DNA of 37,618 nt from assembly GCA_013214945.1 (NCBI GenBank), contig JABSRT010000034.1:1-37618 (forward strand), in the 5' to 3' direction. Each line of letters starts with the position of its first letter. Position 1 is the first letter of the stretch. Made by a program: the position numbers and the translations under genes. The notes beneath the pieces were generated by a model. It was not told the origin of the DNA. It ran no database searches and saw only the letters and a program-made list of their open reading frames with translations. This DNA comes from Gammaproteobacteria bacterium. Its GTDB lineage: Bacteria > Pseudomonadota > Gammaproteobacteria > Enterobacterales > Psychrobiaceae. This document shows positions 33,822-37,618 of the stretch, piece by piece.

Positions 33822-34727
33822 ATGGATCTATTTCAATCAATGAAAGCTTTTATAACTACCGTTAATGCTGGTTCAATGAGTGCTGCCGCTATTCAACTTA
33901 ATTTGACGCCCGCAATGATCGGTCAACATATTGCAGCATTAGAGGATCGGCTCGGAACTCGCATTTTGAATAGAACGACTCGCCGGCAACATTTAACTGA
34001 TTTTGGCGCGAGTTATTTGGAGCAATGCAAAGATATTATTGAACGAGTATCGCTAGCCGACATGGAAGCAGAAGCTCAGTCAACCGAAGCTAAAGGGGCA
34101 TTGCGCATTACTGCTCCTATTTCTTTTGGCTCGTCGCTATTAATGCCAGCATTAAAACGGTATCGAAATTTATATCCTTTAGTGAAAATAGATATTGTGT
34201 TGACAGATCGGACTATAGATTTAGTCGAGGAGGGGGTCGATATTGCTTTTCGCATTGGCAAGGTTCCCGACAGTCGATTAATTCAACGAACTCTGATGCC
34301 TTATAAAATGATTGCTTGCGCAGCTCCGTCCTATCTTCAGGAACACGGAATACCTAACCACCCAAGTGAGCTACTGAATCACGAGATTATATTATTTACG
34401 CCCGCGGCTAGATCCTCATTGAAATGGCATAAAAATGAACTGCAAGTTGAAGTTAAGCCAAATAGTATGGTGACAGTAAACAGTGGTCATGCCTTAGTTA
34501 ATGCTGCAAAGTCTGGTCTTGGGGTAATTATTCAACCCGAAATTTTGCTTGAATCCGATATGCAGTCAGGAAACCTTGTACAAATACTACCTGATTGGAA
34601 GTTAAGCCAACGCCAGATTTCTATCTTGTATTATCGTGATCAGAAGATGACCCCAAGATTACGAAGTTTTATTAATTTTTCCTTACAAGAATTTACAGAA
34701 ACCCGAATTCAACATGAAAATAAATAA
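33822..34727 (+). CDS. LysR-family transcriptional regulator
   Basis: 301 residues from ATG at 33822 (MDLFQSMKAF), with AAGGG 10 bases upstream; a longer frame from 33786 lacks a ribosome site and precedes the normal LysR N-terminus. Helix-turn-helix at about 18-60 (GSMSAAAIQLNLTPAMIGQHIAALEDRLGTRILNRTTR), then the periplasmic-like effector domain (GALRITAPISFGSSLLMPALKRY). It likely controls the divergent SDR gene, the usual arrangement for LysR regulators. Signal molecule unknown. Confidence 0.9.
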   Translation: MDLFQSMKAFITTVNAGSMSAAAIQLNLTPAMIGQHIAALEDRLGTRILNRTTRRQHLTDFGASYLEQCKDIIERVSLADMEAEAQSTEAKGALRITAPISFGSSLLMPALKRYRNLYPLVKIDIVLTDRTIDLVEEGVDIAFRIGKVPDSRLIQRTLMPYKMIACAAPSYLQEHGIPNHPSELLNHEIILFTPAARSSLKWHKNELQVEVKPNSMVTVNSGHALVNAAKSGLGVIIQPEILLESDMQSGNLVQILPDWKLSQRQISILYYRDQKMTPRLRSFINFSLQEFTETRIQHENK

Positions 34728-34807
34728 ACAGCAATTATTTCGAGCGAGTGATGATAATGTTTATTAGCGCGCGGAACTCATGGTATATTCCCAGTTTTGG
34801 ATAATCC

Positions 34808-35734
34808 ATGATCACTTCTCCGTATGCCTCAGTGCTGAGCTTACCCCAAACAAACCCTGGCGTTGTAACGGTACTCGAGTATTTGATCATAAAATTCCCT
34901 CGCATTAACCCTGCTATTTGGCAGCAACGCATAAGTGATGGCAAAGTACATCGTCATGATCATAGCCTTATCACGGCGCAATCCCCGTTTAAGGCGCAAG
35001 AACGGATTTATTATTACCGCGAGGTTGAAAGCGAGCCAGTTATTGCGGCCGCAGAGACAATAATTTACCAAGACGCGCATATTCTCGTTGCCTACAAACC
35101 TCATTTTTTACCGGTAACGCCCGGTGGCGTTTTTGTTAATGAGTGCCTGCAAAATCGGTTGCGCCGCGCCACAGGGATCAAATCTTTACAAGCGGTTCAT
35201 CGCTTAGATAGAGTCACAGCAGGACTGGTTATTTTCTCGGTGAACCCAACAACGCGCCATTTATATCATCATTTATTTGAATCGGGCCAAATACAAAAAA
35301 CCTATCAAGCTATTGCGCGCATTAATGATGGTCAGCCGTTAATTGGTAAAAATTTGGTGGGCAAGTCTTTGGTAGGAAAGTCGTGGGAAGTTAACAACCG
35401 ATTGGTGCGATCGCAACCGCGCTTTACCATGCAAGTTGTCGAGGGTGAAAGTAATAGTCATTCCATCATAACCTGCATTGAGCAATCTGCCATTGAGGCA
35501 TTATTTGAGCTGCGCCCGATCACCGGAAAAACCCATCAACTGCGTGTCCACATGCAATGCCTAGGTTTTGGCATAAAACACGATAAATACTATCCCGTAC
35601 TACAGCCATTCTCTAGTGACAATATTGACGCGCCGCTACAACTATTAGCCAAAACCCTCAACTTTATTGACCCTGTGACTAACGAACCAAGATCCTTTTG
35701 TGCGGCGCGTAATTTATCGCTCAGCGACAGCTAG
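34808..35734 (+). CDS. RluA-family pseudouridine synthase
   Basis: 308 residues. Catalytic motif HRLDRVTAGLVIF (Asp is the nucleophile), preceded by ILVAYKPHFLPVTPGG and followed by LFELRPITGKTHQLRVHMQCLGFGIKHDKYYP, all hallmarks of the RluA family, which isomerises uridines in rRNA or tRNA. No S4 domain is obvious. The target is unknown. A triplicated pentapeptide (LIGKN, LVGKS, LVGKS; 35339-35383) lies in the insert of the catalytic domain. A 284-bp stretch (35152-35435) is copied, at about 95% identity, in the element at 37206-37558. Confidence 0.9.
   Translation: MITSPYASVLSLPQTNPGVVTVLEYLIIKFPRINPAIWQQRISDGKVHRHDHSLITAQSPFKAQERIYYYREVESEPVIAAAETIIYQDAHILVAYKPHFLPVTPGGVFVNECLQNRLRRATGIKSLQAVHRLDRVTAGLVIFSVNPTTRHLYHHLFESGQIQKTYQAIARINDGQPLIGKNLVGKSLVGKSWEVNNRLVRSQPRFTMQVVEGESNSHSIITCIEQSAIEALFELRPITGKTHQLRVHMQCLGFGIKHDKYYPVLQPFSSDNIDAPLQLLAKTLNFIDPVTNEPRSFCAARNLSLSDS
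35339..35383 (+). repeat. 15-bp tandem repeat x3 inside the pseudouridine synthase gene
   Basis: TTAATTGGTAAAAAT, TTGGTGGGCAAGTCT and TTGGTAGGAAAGTCG are contiguous, in-frame units (LIGKN, LVGKS, LVGKS). Confidence 0.92.
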
Positions 35735-35847
35735 TCTGACAGAGCAGGTGACAGGAGGAGACAGAGAGGGCCTCTTGCTCAGCCAGGCCAGCAATACATG
35801 TGACTAGGTAATGAAAAGCAATAAAATTTAACCTTTAATGGTGAGTG

Positions 35848-35882
35848 TTTAGCTGTCTAAATTACGTGGGTGTCTAATATTT
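35848..35882. repeat. Element left end, copy 1
   Basis: About 34 bp centred on GTCTAAATTACGTGGGTGTC, with one substitution relative to the element end at 37206-37239. It lies 114 bp past the pseudouridine synthase stop and 29 bp from the end of the BRCT gene. Confidence 0.85.
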
Positions 35883-35910
35883 GTTAGGCCTAGAAATTTT
35901 TAATTGTTGC

Positions 35911-36771
35911 TTAATAGTCAACTACGATATTAAATTCGCTTTCGGTGAATATTCTTACGCCAAATTCCTCGGCTTTAGATAATTTGGAGTTTCCAGGCTT
36001 AGCACCAACAACCAGAATTGTTGTTTTTCCATTTATAGATTTTTGTACTTTAGCCCCATGCTCTTCTGCTAGTTCTGCCATTTCATCACGGGTTCTATGC
36101 GCCATTTTCCCCGTAAAGACTATAAACTCATCATCGAATTCTAACTCATTGGAAAATCCAGTATCGAACTCTTGATTTAGTTCGCTTACTAAATCAGTAG
36201 GCAGGTACAAAATCGGAATTAATTCAGCGGCATGATCAATAAATAATTTACCAGATTTCAAATATTCAAAAGAGAACTGTTGAAGATCTTCAACCAAGCT
36301 GTCAAAAAATGGAGAATACAACTCCCAATTATGCTCTTCACCAAAGGATTCAAATGAAATATTTACAACTTCTTCACCATCGTCCTCATCTTCATCTAAC
36401 TCAATATTTAAGTTGCTCAATACCCACTCATTTTGAGTTGTAGCTGATATTTTTTGAAGTAATTCTTTAACCAAGTCTTCATTAAGTTCATCATCAAACA
36501 CTTCAGAATCAATAGCTACGCTATTATTTGGAAATATTATTCCCATAAATTCAGAAAATTGTAAATGTTCTTCTAAGTCACCACCGGATAGTAGAACGCT
36601 CATAAAATCTTGCTTACAGTTGTCTTGAATGTATGCTCTTAAATTGTCAGAATTATCAAACGCAGAACTGAGCTGCTCATAATTATTTATTACACCTCGC
36701 TGGTTTAATAAATTAACTAATTTTTTTCCACCCTTAAGAGGGCAGTTTATTTCCATAATTTCAGCATACAT
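35911..36771 (-). CDS. BRCT-domain protein
   Basis: 286 residues. The C-terminal 75 or so (from about 210) form a BRCT domain like that of NAD-dependent DNA ligase: FIVFTGKMAHRTRDEMAELAEEHGAKV, TTILVVGAKPGNSKLSKAEEFG and RIFTESEFN. Such domains bind DNA ends or phosphoproteins. The N-terminal part is acidic (LDEDEDDGEE) and not recognised; there is no ligase or nuclease motif. The gene is more AT-rich than its neighbours and is bracketed by element ends at 35848-35882 and 37100-37116, so it may be a mobile passenger gene. Confidence 0.8.
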   Translation of the reverse strand: MYAEIMEINCPLKGGKKLVNLLNQRGVINNYEQLSSAFDNSDNLRAYIQDNCKQDFMSVLLSGGDLEEHLQFSEFMGIIFPNNSVAIDSEVFDDELNEDLVKELLQKISATTQNEWVLSNLNIELDEDEDDGEEVVNISFESFGEEHNWELYSPFFDSLVEDLQQFSFEYLKSGKLFIDHAAELIPILYLPTDLVSELNQEFDTGFSNELEFDDEFIVFTGKMAHRTRDEMAELAEEHGAKVQKSINGKTTILVVGAKPGNSKLSKAEEFGVRIFTESEFNIVVDY

Positions 36772-37205
36772 TTATCGTTGTTCCTTCAGTTCTAATAGCT
36801 AGGGTTTAAATGAGAAGAAGCTAAAATTTCGCTGGTCGTGAAACTTATATATGACCTGTTGTTAGCGCTTGCTCAATACAGTGTTGGTAATCACTTTATG
36901 AAATGTAGATTTAAAAAATTATAAAAATATACTTTATATTCAATGGCTTTAATCGAAAATTATTCTAGTGAAATAATCTAGCATCAAAGGGGTAGTTGTG
37001 CAACGATGTTAATTTGGTGATCTCTCGAAGCTCAATATTACAGTGACCTGCCGGTCTCCCGAATTCAACATGCAAGTACACCTCAAGCAGGTTTTTAGAT
37101 TTATTAGACACCCATAACTTTTTGGTTCGATTGACGACATAAACCCGAAACTGATTGATAGGCTACGCATTAGTCCAGACGGTTGAATAGAAGTGATAAA
37201 GAACT
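36772..37205. other. AT-rich intergenic region with an element end
   Basis: 434 bp without a gene. It presumably holds the promoter of the BRCT gene (leftward). The only repeat-like signal is the partial element right end at 37100-37116. Confidence 0.6.
37100..37116. repeat. Partial element right end
   Basis: TTTATTAGACACCCA matches the right end of the element at 37526-37558, but the sequence beyond the CCCA core diverges. It is in opposite orientation to the left end at 35848, as expected for the two ends of one element. Confidence 0.65.
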
Positions 37206-37558
37206 TTAGCCGTCTAAATTACGTGGGTGTCTAATATTTTAAATCGGCTGCGCCGCGCCACAGGGATCAAATCTTTACAAGCAGTTCATCGCTTAGATAG
37301 AGTCACAGCAGGGCTGGTTATTTTCTCGGTGAACCCAGCAACGCGTCATTTATATCATCATTTATTTGAATTCGGTCAAATACAAAAAACCTACCAAGCT
37401 ATTGTGCGCATTAATGATGGTCAGCCGTTAATAGGTAAACATTTTGTGGGCAAGTCTTTGGTAGGAAAGTCGTGGGAAGTTAACAACCGATTGGTGCAAT
37501 CGCAACCGCGCTTTACCATGCAAGGTTTATTAGACACCCACAAATTTTAGACGGCTAA
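37206..37558. mobile_element. 353-bp element with 33-bp terminal inverted repeats
   Basis: Left end 37206-37239 and right end 37526-37558 are inverted repeats of about 33 bp with only a few mismatches (TTAGCCGTCTAAA at the outer tip, then GTGGGTGTCTAATA). The interior 37241-37524 is a same-length copy of pseudouridine synthase bases 35152-35435. No transposase is encoded, so it is non-autonomous (MITE-like or REP/RAYT-like). No target-site duplication is evident. Confidence 0.8.
37241..37524 (+). pseudogene. Truncated copy of the pseudouridine synthase gene
   Basis: 284 bp matching 35152-35435 with about 14 substitutions and no gap, including the HRLDRVTAGLVIF motif and the pentapeptide repeat. 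Both ends of the gene are missing. The frame is open into the flanking repeats (107 codons from a GTG in the left repeat), but it lacks the substrate-binding remainder of the enzyme, so it is not expected to be active. Confidence 0.9.
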
Positions 37559-37610
37559 TTACTTTTTGTACTAGGCTAGAGTCCTACTAAACGAGAGTGG
37601 GAGTAGCATC

Positions 37611-37618
37611 ATGGCTAG
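37611..37618 (+). CDS. Possible start of a further gene, cut by the window edge
   Basis: GGGAG (37599-37603) lies 7 bases before an ATG at 37611, whose reading frame (ATG GCT AG) runs off the window. Only two codons are visible, so the product cannot be judged. Confidence 0.3.

Noticed and set aside
34702-37072. 15-bp identity CCCGAATTCAACATG at 34702-34716 and 37058-37072
   Set aside because: A match of this length is not surprising by chance in 37 kb, and the flanks do not align.
37227-37550. 107-codon ORF as a second pseudouridine synthase gene
   Set aside because: It begins in one terminal repeat and ends in the other, and covers only an internal third of the enzyme; treated as a captured fragment.
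1-37618. CRISPR array, tRNA genes, integron attC sites or complete insertion sequence
   Set aside because: I saw no regularly spaced repeats, cloverleaf sequences, attC-type sites or transposase genes.

Overview
The window looks like the chromosome of a marine gammaproteobacterium of the Alteromonadales (Colwellia/Thalassotalea/Shewanella-like). The evidence is moderate-to-low G+C, recognisable housekeeping genes of that group (miaE, rlmA, an RluA-type pseudouridine synthase), a FucP-type sugar permease with a ROK regulator, and short REP-like inverted-repeat elements. This placement is an inference from gene content and style, not from a marker gene.

Layout. Positions 1-1100 hold no protein gene. 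They contain decayed 5S rRNA pieces, two GAAA-loop terminators and an 89-bp direct repeat, as expected downstream of an eroding rrn operon. 1199-3904 is a divergent sugar permease / ROK repressor pair with a candidate operator between them. 3933-8600 is a leftward five-gene run: three glycosyltransferases, a Cys-rich small protein and an unknown two-helix membrane protein. 8753-30077 is a large periplasmic PQQ alcohol-oxidation locus. It holds a GAF histidine kinase, a NitT/TauT-like ABC transporter, a prolyl aminopeptidase, and a leftward PedABC-like set (substrate-binding protein, YVTN propeller, ATPase, permease). These are followed by a PedF-like cytochrome c, a XoxJ/PedG-like binding protein, the PQQ alcohol dehydrogenase, a NosR-like flavoprotein/polyferredoxin, pqqA (only 23 aa), pqqB, pqqC, pqqD, pqqE, an M16 peptidase and a NarL-type response regulator. 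30345-35734 is mostly housekeeping: miaE, a sulfotransferase, rlmA, an SDR/LysR divergent pair and the pseudouridine synthase. 35735-37618 is mobile-looking. It has a BRCT-domain gene between element ends, and a 353-bp element with 33-bp terminal inverted repeats carrying a 284-bp near-copy of the nearby pseudouridine synthase gene.

How it fits together. The pqq genes make the cofactor. The dehydrogenase oxidises alcohols in the periplasm and passes electrons to the cytochrome c. The alcohol dehydrogenase has the Asp-Tyr-Asp signature (D322/D324, with E198 and N280) typical of lanthanide-dependent enzymes, so the PedABC-like transporter may supply the metal or otherwise serve alcohol metabolism. 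The response regulator, and perhaps the distant GAF kinase, probably control the locus.

The most unusual signals are three. First, gene-fragment capture inside a terminal-inverted-repeat element. Second, recurrent in-frame 15-bp tandem repeats, three to four copies each, in four unrelated genes. Third, a 5S rRNA gene broken up by related short inserts. The identifications were made by reading the sequence; no database search was run.
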